Shown here: piece by piece, positions 1-11,900 of the stretch | Layout: each line of letters begins with the position of its first letter | How positions within the stretch are numbered: the stretch's first letter is position 1 | Assembly: GCF_000471905.2 (NCBI RefSeq) | Contig: NW_006499644.1 | Location: 93,529-157,528 of the forward strand | Direction: 5' to 3' | Source: Amborella trichopoda | Taxonomy: Eukaryota; Streptophyta; Magnoliopsida; Amborellales; Amborellaceae | DNA: 64,000 bases | Made by a program: the position numbers and the translations under genes | The notes under the pieces: model-generated | What the model saw: the letters and a program-made list of their open reading frames with translations, nothing else | Database searches by the model: none | What the model was told of the DNA's origin: nothing

Positions 1-1677
1 TGATACAACCGTTGCATGAAATCACTACCCTATATAATAATAATATCCTATTAAAAAATGGGTTGGAACCGGATTCGAGTCGGATCTGGATTGGATCCAC
101 CTGCACACGGATCCGATTCATATTTCAATTCGGACCTGACTTTTGGGTCCAGATCCGGATTCTAGATTCAAATTTGTACCCGGATGCGAATAGGGTTCGA
201 TTCTAGATTTCAGATCCTGATCGGGTCACATAAAGCCCTTTCGAGTAGAACGGCTTAGTCAAAGCTTGGATCAAAACCTCAACGGTTTGTAAGAGATCAA
301 ATGAGAAAAGTCACCAAAAATGGTTGTTTTGCAAATATATTTTTACCCATGGGTGAATCATAGGACGGAAATTACTCTTTGAATAATATGTGTGAACCCA
401 AAAATTTTAGTAGATCTGTCGAAATGACGTTGTAAAGTGTTTTCAATCACTTGCTACCATATTTAAAAGTTTTAGGGCGATCGGGCACCTTTTCAAAGGG
501 CCTCCCTTGTGAATTGTTCGCCTTTTTGATACTCCATAGTTATGGACCATCCTATTGAAAATTAACTTGCCATATCTTGGTCCTAATCGCGTTAATCTTA
601 TTCTTGAGGGATGTATCTATGGGCTATCTCTAGAATCAATTTGGGGCCGATATGTATACAATTCATCTTGCTTTGATCATGCTCTTTTATTAGGTGCTCC
701 ATGATAGATCTAGGTCAAAACATACTCTAGAGCCCATGGCCTTTATTTGTAGGGATCTCCACTATCCAAAATGAGGATCCCTTGAATTTGGATCCAATAT
801 ACATCCATTTGGGCCCCTCTACCATTTTACGTATTTTCGACACATACACTTGCTTTCCTTCGTTACGGACTGCAAGGATCGGTGTCGAATCTTCCAGTTC
901 GGAAGCGACTTCAGCTTTGTTACTCCTCTCTTGGAGCCACCCCATCACCTCGGCTCCTTCCCCTTCTCCTTCTCCTTCTCCTCCTCCTTCGACACGCCAT
1001 ACCACTTCTCAACATGATGTCCTTTTTTCTTCAGGAACTCACACCAACCCAATCTTTTAAGGACTTGTAGGATGACGCGATGCCCTAATACTCATCCTCC
1101 AATTTCAAATGGGCCTTTTCAAGTTGGGTTTTTCATGTGTGTCAAAAATATACCAAAAAATGGAGTTCTTAGGTCTTAATTGACTACAGGTGCACTCCTA
1201 AACGAAAATCACATGTAAACTGGGCACCACCCACAATGATGCAACGGTGATCTATATTTAGCACGTGTGCACATGCTTCATCAACTGCATCTTGGGAAGG
1301 TTACTTCCTATATTTTATGGTTGTCATAAGCATACGTTGTAGGGCGGCAATGTTGAGACTTTAGCCGTTGTAGGGTAGCAATGTTGAGACTTGAGCCCTT
1401 GTCCTCCTCATAGGCTACCCCTCTCTTACACTCTCTGTACAGTAATCACCACACGCAAATACACTACGACCTTGACCTAAATCCATTTTTTTAGCCTCCA
1501 TACTTGTAGGCAAGGTTTTGTGACTCTAAGAAACCTATTTCGAGCCTCAAATCAACCAAGCCTGGTGTGACTAAGGATAAGCGAGCTACCTATGTTAGTG
1601 CGCTGAATCTCTATCCCATCTGATCCCCTTGGGTCTCATGCTCCACTACAGCCAATTATCCATTATATAAAGAGTTT
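1..1677. other. Gene-free flank, no recognised gene
   Basis: No reading frame here resembles a known protein. The first 220 bases are rich in GGATCC/GGATTC-like words, and a short CCTTCT-type microsatellite lies at about 955-995, where frames on both strands are simple low-complexity shadows. The stretch may be the far non-coding part of the large minus-strand Tat element, but no LTR edge was found to prove it. Confidence 0.5.
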
Positions 1678-2985
1678 TGTTGGATTTGGTCCTATTTAAA
1701 ATCACCCATTTAAATATATTCCCATATTATGTGGGATTGAGATATTTCCATATCACGTGGGATTGAGATATTCCCATATCATGTGAGATTGAGATTGATA
1801 TTGATAAGTTTTTTAAGAGAAATAGAAATCCAAAAAAGATTAGGACTCTTGGATATATCTCATGGTTTTGAGATATATATTACATCTGTTTTTTGGGGTG
1901 AACCACGTGAAACTCTATGTTTTTGTTGTAAATGTGTTCATGTTTTATTTTTCATACTTTATTTGCCAAATATTAACCCATCGAGTTTAGAGCTTCCCTG
2001 CACAACAAGTGGTATCAGAGCCCCGGTTTGGGGTTTTCGATATGGCGGTAAAGCTTTTTAATGCAAGGTTCGAGGTACAGAAATTGATGGCAAACACAAT
2101 TTTGTCAGCAAGAATAATGAAAAAATTTATTTAGCAAAAGATGAAGAATCCATAAAGCTATTCAATTGATGTTGGCATGATGAGCAAGTGATTTGGATAT
2201 CAAGGTGGAGATTGTTGGATTTGTGCTATCCAAAATCACCCACTTAATATATTTTCATATTATGTGGGATTGAGATTGATATTTATAAGTTCCTGAGGGA
2301 AATAAAAATCTAAAAAGATTAAGACTCTTGGATATATCTTTTAGTCTTATGTGATATCTATAAGAAGTTTCTTATTTAGTTTAGATTCCTAATCTTACAT
2401 ATATGAGATGAAAGTGCAGATAATTTGTGTGCCCTATTTGGGTCACCATATAGGAATATAGGTTCATTTAGAGAGAGGAGGGGGGGGGGGGGGGGGGGAG
2501 GAGAGCGTCCTGTGCATAAGATGCAAGGTTTCTTCTTAGAGAGAAGAGAGCTTCCTACGGAAAGAAACATTGTGATGGTACCTCCTATAGACTCCTAGAG
2601 ATTGAGAGGTTTGTTTATTGTAAAAAAGCAGTTCCCATAGAGATTTTGGGTTGTTTCTTTTTTAGTTAGAGAGAAAGTTAGTTTCTCATTGCTCTCGCGC
2701 CTTTATCTGGTGTTGTCAATAATGGTTGCCAGAAGTAAATAAAAGAAAATGAGAGTGGTTTAAAAGGGTTTGCTCGATTGTGTCTTTTGTCAAGGTTTGT
2801 TTCAAAATCTTTGATGTAACTTTCATTAGAATAGTGGATTTCAATTTGTCATGCCCGTGGATTTAGACCTTTTGGGATAAAACACGTAAATCTCTATGTT
2901 CTTGTTGTATATATTTTATGGTTCATTTATCATACTTTATTTGCGAAAGATTAAACGATCGAGTTTAGAACTTTCGTGCACAACA
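1678..2985 (+). mobile_element. Small copia-like LTR element (TRIM/internally reduced type)
   Basis: Two related repeats face the same way: 1,678-2,007 (330 bp) and 2,213-2,985 (773 bp). Both start TGTTGGATTTG and end CACAACA, so they have the usual TG...CA ends. The right copy is longer because of an extra central block that includes a run of 19 G at 2,480-2,498. Directly after the left repeat comes a tRNA-iMet-type primer-binding site (TGGTATCAGAGCC, from about 2,010). Directly before the right repeat is a copia-style polypurine tract (AAGGTGGAGAT). The internal part is only about 205 bp and begins like a copia gag leader. The flanks AGTTT/GGTTT fit a 5-bp target duplication with one difference. 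The element cannot encode its own enzymes and is a fossil or non-autonomous copy. Confidence 0.8.
2480..2498. repeat. Poly-G run (19 G)
   Basis: A homopolymer of 19 G inside the right repeat of the small copia-like element, following a GAGA-rich lead. Its exact length is likely to be unreliable in the assembly. Confidence 0.9.
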
Positions 2986-4540
2986 GGTTTGAGTACATGG
3001 GTTTCAAGGTCTTGACAGCCACGTGAATCCAACATAGTCAACCTGTGATATTGAATTAACATCAAAGGGGGCAACATTTGAAAGCTAAAATTTGATTGTT
3101 TTATTACAAGATCATGAAATCCTTATCTCAAATGTAATGTAGAATATAGTTAGTGAGTCTCCGTTTAAAATGCAATTTTTCAAAAAATCTCTGATTTTTT
3201 GAAATCCGTTTAAAACTCCAAGGTTTTCAAAAGATATTTAACAAATCATGTTTTTTAATGGAATTGATATAAATCCATATTTCATTCTTTTTCAAAAAAA
3301 CTTATTCCTTATAAATTTATTTCTTCATTAACGTAATATAACTGAATTTTAGTTTTCAAATGAGTACATTACCTGTGTGAGTAAATTAATAATCTTGATT
3401 TAACAAAAAAATATTTCAAAACTTTCAACAATGACTTCCCTTAAAAAAAGTGTAAAAAAAAATTCATGCAATTTGTTGCGGTTTTGTAGCCATTTAAAGG
3501 CCTTACGAGAGCATGTAAAAATATGTCTATAGTGACATGATAACTCTAGTGGGAGTGTGGTCAAGAGTAATTATGCTCCACATGGACTAAGATCGGTAAT
3601 TGTTATTTGCTGAGACTCAGACTAAGCTTAACAAGCTAGGTCAGTCGAGTTACAAAGCCCTAAATTCCTGGGCATAGAATACAAGCGATGAGGGTTGGCA
3701 TGGTTATCGTTTGATGAGGTCGAAACTATCTAGGGTAGTGTGACCCTTGTGTATGATTGGTGGGCCTATTGGGACGAGGGCCAAAGCCTCATCGTAAACC
3801 ATCACACGACATATATACATGATAACCATATCAAGATGCAAGTCATCATTGATAGTGATTCGTGTATATGTTCAAGAGAGAACCCTCATATGCACCATAT
3901 GAGTTGTGTGTGCACAAGTCTATGTGATCTTGGGCTTGTCCTTAGGGGGAACTTGTAATGTGTCCTTTTACTTATTGGTTGACTTTTTAATCTTTGATTT
4001 AATGCAGTTACGAGGTCTCCGACAATCAGGATTTGAGTCGGTGACATTCCTTGTTGTAGTCACTCTAATGTTACCTGGGAAGATGTTAGTGTAGTCATCT
4101 TCGACTTTAGACCTTTTTCTTGGGGTCTGGTTCTCTAATCAAATGGGAGTTTGATTTAGAAGAAATGATGGGATGATGAATTCCTAACTAATTGAACTTC
4201 TTGTTCAACTTCGATTCTGATTCTTGGGGTCCATAGGTTCAACCTTTTTTGTTTGAGAACCTATGGGTTGGTTTTTGTTTTTCTAAAGGTTTGCAAGCAT
4301 GGCAATCTAGGATTTGGTGGTGGAGGAAACATCATACCCAAGCCTCCATGAAGCTCTTTTATTTTGAAAAAAAACTTTATTACAAGGTATTAAAGATAAA
4401 TAGAATTTTGAAAATAAAAAAAAAAGTTCCATGCTACATTTTAACCAAAGAAATTAAGGTTTTTAAAAAACTCACGAAATACATAGGGGAAATTTTGAAG
4501 ATGGGAAAGAAATTTTGAAAAATAGATTTGGTAAGTAGTT
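2986..4540. other. Gene-free AT-rich stretch
   Basis: No gene, RNA or bounded repeat was recognised. The short frames at 3,740-4,094 and 4,249-4,518 have no domain-like composition and overlap A/T runs. The stretch lies between the small copia-like element and tandem repeats that fit the 3' non-coding region of the Tat element. Confidence 0.45.
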
Positions 4541-4559
4541 AGGCTCATGCTGCCATGGA

Positions 4560-4960
4560 GTTCTCTAAGCAGTTTTACATCATGCAGTGATGGACGTTTT
4601 ATACTTGCCCCGACGCTTTTGCATCGCACGGGTTTGAAGTTGATTAAGATTGAGTACCTTGTCTTTTTACCTTCATACGAGTTAAACATCTTCCTGTTTT
4701 GACTGTTTTATGTCGCATGACTTTGATATTTTGTTTGAGATTTTCCCAATTGCTTTAAGTCGTACGCATTGGACGTTTTCCTGTCTCGGCTCTTTTATAT
4801 TACATGAGTTTAACGTTTTGATTGTCTCGGCTCTTTTATGTTTCACAAGCTTGATGTTTTGTTTGATATTTCCTTACTGTTAGACGTCGTACGAGTTGGA
4901 TGTCTTTTGAATGATGTGTTATTGGATTTCAGTTTCTTTTACATCTCACGGGATAGATGT
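4560..4960. repeat. Degenerate minisatellite
   Basis: Imperfect repeats about 50-100 bp long recur around the words TGTCTCGGCTCTTTTAT, TTTTGTTTGA and GTCGTACG. The copies are well diverged. Such tandem repeats are known from the 3' untranslated region of Tat-type gypsy elements, and the position downstream of the integrase region fits that. Confidence 0.5.
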
Positions 4961-4962
4961 CT

Positions 4963-5608
4963 TCAACTGAATTTGGTGAGCTATTTCACCTCACATCACT
5001 TTGGAGTTTTGTGACTTCAAAAGTGATTGAAAAGGTGTGTGAGAACCTTTGATGTGTCAAGCGTAATGGAGGACTTGTCTAGCTGCTCTGGGTGTCTTCT
5101 GATGCTCTTTTCACTCCGTTTCGAGTGTCAGATCTTCAATCTCTCATTTTTTCTGAATTTTCTGAGTCATTTACTATTGTTTATGTTCTTTCATATTACT
5201 TGGATTGTGCCTGTAGAGGATAGGCTGATATTTATGAGAAGTAAGTGCCTATTTTCCTTTTGTGTGCTCATTTGATTTTGTATGGGCGTGGTAGAGGCTT
5301 ACAACCATCAACTGAATTTGGTGAGCCATTTCACCTCACATCACTTTGGAGTTCTGTAACTTCAAAAGTAATTGAAAAGGTGTGTGAGAACCTTTGATGT
5401 GTCGATCGCAATGGAGGACTTGCTTTGACTGCTCTCGGTGTCTTCTGATGCTCTTTTCACGCCGTTTCAAGTGTTGGATATTCAATCTCTCATTTTTTTC
5501 ACTTTACTGTTGTTTATGTTCTTTCATATTACTTGGATTTTGCTTATCGAGGATAGGCTGATATTTATGAGGAGTCAGCTCCTATTTTCCTTTTGTGTGC
5601 TCATTTGA
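4963..5608. repeat. Tandem duplication of about 0.3 kb
   Basis: Two direct copies, 4,963-5,274 and 5,308-5,608, share almost all their sequence from TCAACTGAATTTGGTGAG to GTGTGCTCATTTGA. The second copy lacks about 20 bp in the middle. The 33-bp spacer differs. No coding role is apparent. Confidence 0.85.
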
Positions 5609-5780
5609 GGCATACAACCCCGGTAGCATATTGCGACAGTTTGGGAGTCTTACTGGTCCTTACCTTTTCACTTCCAGATGGGTGCCTCCTGTGATTAGAG
5701 TTGATTATGAGGTGGTGTATTTATTAGATATGGTTGTTTGGACAACAACGTGGAAGTAGAGGCACACTCTCATTTATAAG

Positions 5781-6230
5781 TTGAACGAGGAGGACGTTAT
5801 GGTGCCTCTGGTAGTGTATGGAGAGAGATACCGGGCTTCTGTGAGGGAGATCATGTACATGTCTACGCATGCTCGGGAGATCATGGAGAAGCTGGGCATG
5901 GGTGGCCAAAGCGAGCTGGTCAACCATGAGGCAGTGCATCTGAGAGGCCGACTACGAGAGATGATGCACTATAGGGACTAGGCTACGAGGCAGTGTGCAG
6001 AGGTGCGAGCGCAACTCGAGGCTATGACAACTACAATTCAGAGAGTAGCGATGGAAAGAGAGCAGGAGTGTGTCTTGCTTAGATCTAAGAGAGATCGGGC
6101 TCAGCTTGAGCTAAAGCTATGGTGGGTTCCCCAGAGCCAGGCCCAGTCTTCAGGAGCGGGACCTTCCCAGGCTGCGAGTCGAGAGATGGACCCATTACAT
6201 GTGAATCTCATACAAGTGAGAGGCGAGCAT
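5781..6230 (+). pseudogene. Opposite-strand coiled-coil reading region at the 3' side of the Tat element
   Basis: Two consecutive plus-strand frames (5,781-5,981 and 6,003-6,323) have charged, heptad-like composition rich in Glu, Arg, Met and Leu (for example HAREIMEKLGM and RAQLEAMTTTIQRVAMERE), as expected of coiled coils. They lie beyond the integrase end of the minus-strand Tat element, on the opposite strand. Extra antisense frames between pol and the 3' LTR are known in Tat/Retand-type gypsy elements. No enzyme or DNA-binding motif was recognised. The region is broken. Whether it was ever translated is inference. Confidence 0.4.
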
Positions 6231-7019
6231 GTACTTTTCCCTTTCTTCTTGATTTATTTTCTTTCTATCCATCACATTCTTTCTCGTGATTTTGGGTTTT
6301 ATCTCTTTTCTTTTTTTCCATGATGCATATAAGCGATTGTTAGAAGCTTCAATTAGAGCAGACCGAGATGAGTCACCAGTTTGCGTTGATGAGTTCAGCA
6401 CTAGAGTAGGCTGGTGGTGACCTTGCACTGGCAACTCAAGGCTAGAGTATAGTTCTGAGGCCATCGGTCCATGCTTCTCTTACGGCTTCAAGAGGGAGTG
6501 GAGAGCGTAGAGTTCGCTCTAGGGTAAGTGAGCAGGAGGCCTCAAGTGACTTCCAAATGGAATCAAGAGATAAGGATTGAATCCCTTCTTTGTATCTTCC
6601 ATGCATGTATTTTTTTTTTGTTCATGATGTACAGAACACCCTTGGATATATACATTTTCTTGGTATCCATCCATGCATGGTTGTTAACTCATCCTTTTTT
6701 TTAGGTCCCTTAACTCACTTGGGGCCGATTTCCCTTTACTCTATTTTTTTTCTTATGAAATCCCTAAGCGGACTTCAGATCCATGTTTTTTTTTTTCAAG
6801 AATAATATTTCTTGAGGCACATGGCATTGATTGGGTCATTTGATTTATATCCTTCAACGTTTCAATTTGTAAAGCATTACTTGAATGAATCTAGATCTTG
6901 ACATATAATTCTTCCCAATTAGGCTTGAATTTTTCTAATGGGTGAGGATTCAATGTCGAATGGAAGATTTTCTTTAGGACTAGATCCTCAACTCTAAATT
7001 CTCTTGTTAACACCTTCTT

Positions 7020-7920
7020 TCAGTATGCTCGCTCGATTCTATGATGGTAGAATATGATTTTCTCAGCCGTTTGGAGTCGTCTCTTGCTCAGGGTTTCAAG
7101 AGTGGTTAGTCGAGCTTCAATTTGTTGCTTGTAATTTGATTCCTTGTGAGCAAGTGTCCTAATGGAGGGTTTCTCCGCCTCAATTGGAAGTATTGTCTCC
7201 ATGTCATAGGGCAGTGAGTAGTGTGTCATCCCTGATGTTGTTTTGTCAGTGGTTTTTAGTCTTAGAGTGCAGCTTGTAGCTTTTCGTGCCAATCATTGCT
7301 GCCTTCTATAGTTCAATCGATTATCTTCAAGAAAGCTTTGTTGGTTGCTTCTGCTTGATTTTTGCTACTTTTTCATTCTTGAAATTGGTCCCATTATCAG
7401 TGACGATCATTTCAGGGACTCCGAATCTATAGACGATGTTGTTGGTAATGAACCAGGCCACATGTTATCTTTTTATCTTTGGGAATGAGGCGGCCTCAAC
7501 CCATTTTGTGAAATATTTCGTAGCAGTGAGAATAAACCTGTGTCCATTAGAAGCTCTTGGCATGATCATCCAAATTATGTCTAAGGCCCACATAGAGAAT
7601 GATTAGAGGTGTTGAGTTGAGCAGAATGGAAGGAGAGTGTATGAGGTCTCCATAAACTTGGCATTTGAGACATCTCTTCACATATTTCTAGCAATCTTCG
7701 GTTTGACCTTTTGAGCTTGGAGTGTTGCCCCTACATGTCCTCCTTCATCGTGTAGTTCTTTGAACACAATGTCAACCTCTGATTGGTCAACACACCTTGG
7801 GAGGATTCCTTCGAAGAACTTCTTGTAAAGGATGTCGTCTTTGATCAAGAAGTTGATTGAGAATCTTCTTAGGGTATCTCTATCTCTCTTTGAGACTCCT
7901 TTGGGATACATTCCATCTTA
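7020..7920 (-). pseudogene. Integrase region of the outer Tat element
   Basis: The minus-strand frame at 7,678-7,911 (LYKKFFEGILPRCVDQSE...FKELHDEGGHVGAT) is the zinc-binding N-terminal part of a gypsy integrase. The stretch at 7,300-7,680 carries weak catalytic-core sequence. 7,020-7,292 (THYSLPYDMETILPIEAE) is the C-terminal side. The enzyme inserts element DNA in active relatives. The region is broken. Confidence 0.8.
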
Positions 7921-8109
7921 GAGTAGGACTAATACGTTATAATACCAGGGAGTGGCTTTGATAATCTGGTTGGACTCGAGGGTGAATACTTTGTCTTCTA
8001 TTCTTCTTATGGCTTTATCTGAGGAGGAGAAGGGTCATTCTTATGCCTTACGTAGAATGATTGAACACTCATTTGGGGAGGAATGTCCACCATTGATACA
8101 AGAGTGGCT

Positions 8110-8470
8110 AGGGTATCGGTGAACTTGTTGTTTTTCCCTAGTTACATGCTGAAAGGTTATTCTTTTGAAGCATTTTGATAGCTTTTCAACTGAGTCTTAG
8201 AAGGGCTAGAGATTTTTTTTCTCTAACCTTCCATTCCCTGTTGGTTTGATTTATTACAAGAAGAAAATCACCGATGAACCGTAATTGTTCAATTTGGTGT
8301 TCGCGAGAGTTCTCGAGGCCAGCTATTATGGCTTCATATTTTGCAATGTTAATGGTGTAGGGAAAATTGAGACTTATAGCTGTTGGAAATATTATTTTCT
8401 CTGGAGAGCATAGGATGACTCCGACATCATTATCGTATTCATTCCTAGCCCCATCAAAATATAGCTCTCA
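8110..8470 (-). pseudogene. Second (archaeal-type) RNase H region of the outer Tat element
   Basis: After the first RNase H, minus-strand sequence reads ELYFDGARNEYDNDVGVIL and then AKYEAIIAGLENSREH, which match the FDGASN...GAGVVL and AEYEALI landmarks of the extra RNase H that defines Tat elements. This assigns the element to Tat rather than to a chromovirus or Athila. Confidence 0.75.
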
Positions 8471-8970
8471 AGCAAGATCCTTGATGACAAAGAGATCCTC
8501 ATCAGGGAGATTTATTTTGATGGGCACACAATCAAGTAAGGAATTCTCAGCTAAGTGATCGACAATTTCTTGCCCCTTGATTGATTTTTGAGTGACATAT
8601 TCGATGTCAAATTCAGTTAGGGGCCTCCTCCACTTGGCTAGTCGCCCATTGAAAACATGTCTCTTTGACAGGTACTTAAGTGGATCCATCTTAAATATGA
8701 GTTTGATAGTCTTTTGAGTGGCCCACACCAAGGTTAGACAATTTTTTTCCATATCAGAGTACCACATTTTATAATTGACCATTGTCTCACTTATGTAATA
8801 GATGATCTTATCTTTTCCTTGATTGTCGTACTGCCCTAACATCACCCCCATTGTCTTATATGTAACTGCAAGGTCAAGGAACATGGGTTTGATACGATCA
8901 TGTGGACTCAAAATTGGTATGTTAGAGAGGTACTCCCTTATGCAGTCAAAGGCTTGTTGACATACCTTAT
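8468..8970 (-). pseudogene. RNase H region of the outer Tat element
   Basis: The minus-strand frame shows CQQAFDCIREYL, ILSPHDRIKPMFLDLAV, GVMLGQYDNQGKDKIIYYIS and KNCLTLVWATQKT, the ordered landmarks of gypsy RNase H fused to reverse transcriptase. It begins right at the edge of the inserted element. In active elements it degrades the RNA template. Confidence 0.85.
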
Positions 8971-11900
8971 TGGTTAGGTGCCTCGATCTCACCGTCCGGG
9001 TCGGGAAGACCTGGTGGCGTGGCTTTAGGTTCGCATCAGGCCCACGACCGGAGATCGCTCTCTCAGGAATCGTGTAAAAGGGATGCGGCAGGAATACCAA
9101 TCGGTGAGAAAGGAATTTGATCGTGAGGTGGGACTTACCTCACGTGGGTCCATGACACGCACAGGCTGCTCGCGTGGGCACCCTTTTAGATCACTTGGAA
9201 TGTGCCCTTGGCCTGTGACCAGCTCGGAATCGCTTCTCTTGACCTATTTCTTCCTTCCTGCATCCACACACATATGTTAGAGGTACAAACAAGTGGGTCG
9301 TAAGACCCCACCTTATCTTTGGGTGAATGCACATAAGTGTGTACATTCAAAAGGAAAATGGGGAAATGGTGCATTTGAGTCTGTGTCAATTGGACAACCT
9401 TTCGGCGTCTTCTTAACAAGGGATTCACGAGAACTTTCCTTTATAGAGAATGAGAGAAAGGGGGTGAGATGGAGAGAATGGGAGAGGGAGAGAGAGAGAG
9501 AAAAGAGGAACAAAGACTAGTTTGGCTTTCACCTAGTTCTTCAAAAAGAAAGGAAAAGTAAAGAGAGAAAAGAGGAACGAAGGAAAAGATATGAGAGATA
9601 GAAAGAGAAGAGAATAGAGGAACAAAGACTAGTTTGGCTTTTAACTAGTTCTTCAGAAAGAGAGAGAGAAGAGAAAGAATGAAAGAGAGAAAAAGGAGAC
9701 GAAGGCTAGTCTGGCTTTCACCTAGTCCTTCAGAGAGAGAAAAGAGAGAATAATGAAAGAAAAGATATAAAGAGGAGAAAGAGAGAGCGGTGAAGGCTAG
9801 CTTGGCTGTCGCTAAACCTTCCAAAAGGGAGAAGAGACGAGAGTGAAATAAGAGAGGGAGTGGAAGAGAGAGGAGAAGAAAAAGAGAGAAGGAAGAGGGA
9901 AAAGAAGCGAACAAAGGGGAGATGAGAGAAGAGACGAGAAAATAAGAGAAGAGAGAGAAGAGAAGAGAGAAGAAAGCAGGGGCAGTAGCTGAACTTGCCA
10001 TCCTAGAGAGGTGGGAAGAGAAGAAAGAGAAAGAAGAAGAAAGAGAAGAGCGATAAATGTTGAGGATGGCGGGTAAGACTACCGTCCCAGAAGGAAGAGA
10101 GAGAAATAAGAGAAGAAGAAGAGAGGTTGAGAACGACAGTATGTTCTGCTGTCCCAAAGAAGTGAGAGAAGAGAGAGTTTGGGACGACGGGTAGGACTAC
10201 CATCCCAGAAAATGAGAGAAGAAGAGAGAGAAAAGTTTGAGACGACGGGTAAGACTGCCTTCTTAGAGGGGTGAGAGAAGAAGAGAGAGAAAAGTTTGGG
10301 ATGGCGAGTAAGACTGCCATCCCAAAGGGGTCAAAGAAGAAGAGAGAGAAAATTTTGGTATGGTGGGTAAGACCCTACCGTTCTAGAGGAGAGGGAGAGA
10401 AAAGAGAGTTTGGGACAACGGGTTGACCCTACCGTCCCAGAGGGAAGGGAGGGAGAAGAGAGTTTGGGATGGTGAGTTGACCATGCCGTCCCAGAGGGAA
10501 GGAGAGAAAAGAGAGTTTGGGATGGTGGGTGAGATTGTCGTCCCGAAGAGGAGAGAGAAAGAAGAGAGACGGCAAAAATAGCAGTTGAGCCCGCCACTCA
10601 AGAAAAGTCTCGGTCTGCTACCTTAATCAGTGAGAGAAGACCTGAGAAAAAGAAGAGAGATGACGGAGACGGCGGCTGAGCCTGCCACTTGGGAAAGGGC
10701 TCAAGCTGCTGTCTCAGTCAGTGAGAGAATATAAGAGAGGGAAAAAGAGAGAAAAGGAGAGAGAAATACAAGGGTGGCAGCTGAGCCCGCCACCCGAGAA
10801 AGGGCTCTGGCTGCCGTCTCTGTCAAGAAAGAGAAGGCAAGAGAGAGAAGAAAAAAAAACAGGGATGACAACTGAGCTTGCCGCTCGGGAAAAGGCTCAG
10901 GCTACCATCCTAGTTAAGAGAGAAGGCAAGAGATATAAAGAGATAAAAGAAAGAAGTAGAGAGAGAAAGGAAAGAAGAGAGAGAAAGGAAAGAAGGAGAG
11001 AAAAAAAGGAAAGAAGAAGAGAGAGAAAGGAAAGAAGAAGAGAAGAAAGAGAAAGAGGGAAGAGAGAAAGTTTGGGACGACAGCAGACCCTACCGTCCCA
11101 GTGAGATGAGGGGGAAGAAAGAAGAGAGGAAAAAGAAAGAAGAGAGAGAAAGAAAGAGAGAGAAAAAAGAGAGAGAAAGAAGAAGAGAGAGAAGATTACC
11201 CCAATGGAGCTCGAGGGTATCATCCAAAGTTTTCTCTCTCCAAGGAAAGCAAAATGTGACCCAAAACTTGAAGATAAGCCAAAATTTTTCAATTGATTAA
11301 GGGTTTCAAAGGGGGTTCATGTATAATTGCATCACGTGTATTTATAGAATTTCAATCCAAACATGGGTGGATGCCCATATTTTGACCTAATTGATGAAAA
11401 ATAGCATTTAAATGATTTAAATAAAAATTTTGCCCCTTGCCCATATTTTTTGAATTTCCAATTCAGTCCCTCTCATGGCCATGCAACTCTTGCGATCTTT
11501 CGTGGCCTGTTCGAAGTCCTTCCGGCCTCTGTCCGAGCAAAAGATTATTTCTTTCTTGATCGACACATGGAGACGATTGTTTTGATACCCATTTCACGCC
11601 ATGGATCGGGATTTTGGGCCACGATGTCGAGGTGTGAAAATTACAAGAAACGTGTGATCTTTGATTCAAGATCACGCCCATTTCTCACTGTTTTTCCATG
11701 ATTTATTCGCTGCATTTTGACAAGCAAGCCGTTATGAACATTTGACAATGAACATGGATCGATTTGATGCCTGAACGATAGTTTTTCAATTGGGTATTTT
11801 GGTCGGAATTTGGTTTTTGATGGCCGAAAATTGTAGAAAATTTATTCTTATCGTGTGGTGAATCCAACCGTCCATCACATGTGACGTTCGGCTCAAACGA

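Noticed and set aside
727-1070. Overlapping frames on both strands with Pro/Ser or Gly/Glu repeats
   Set aside because: They are produced by the CCTTCT-type microsatellite and have no other support.
1-5600. Search for the missing 3' LTR of the outer Tat element
   Set aside because: No stretch matches 36,218-37,369 or its end motifs (TGTTTACG, GTGTCTACA), so the LTR is either outside the window or lost.
9645-11300. Several Ser/Leu- or Lys/Glu/Arg-rich frames of 70-170 codons on both strands
   Set aside because: They are translations of the GA/CT-rich LTR tract; composition is purely low-complexity and the same frames recur in the other LTR at 26,000-27,600.
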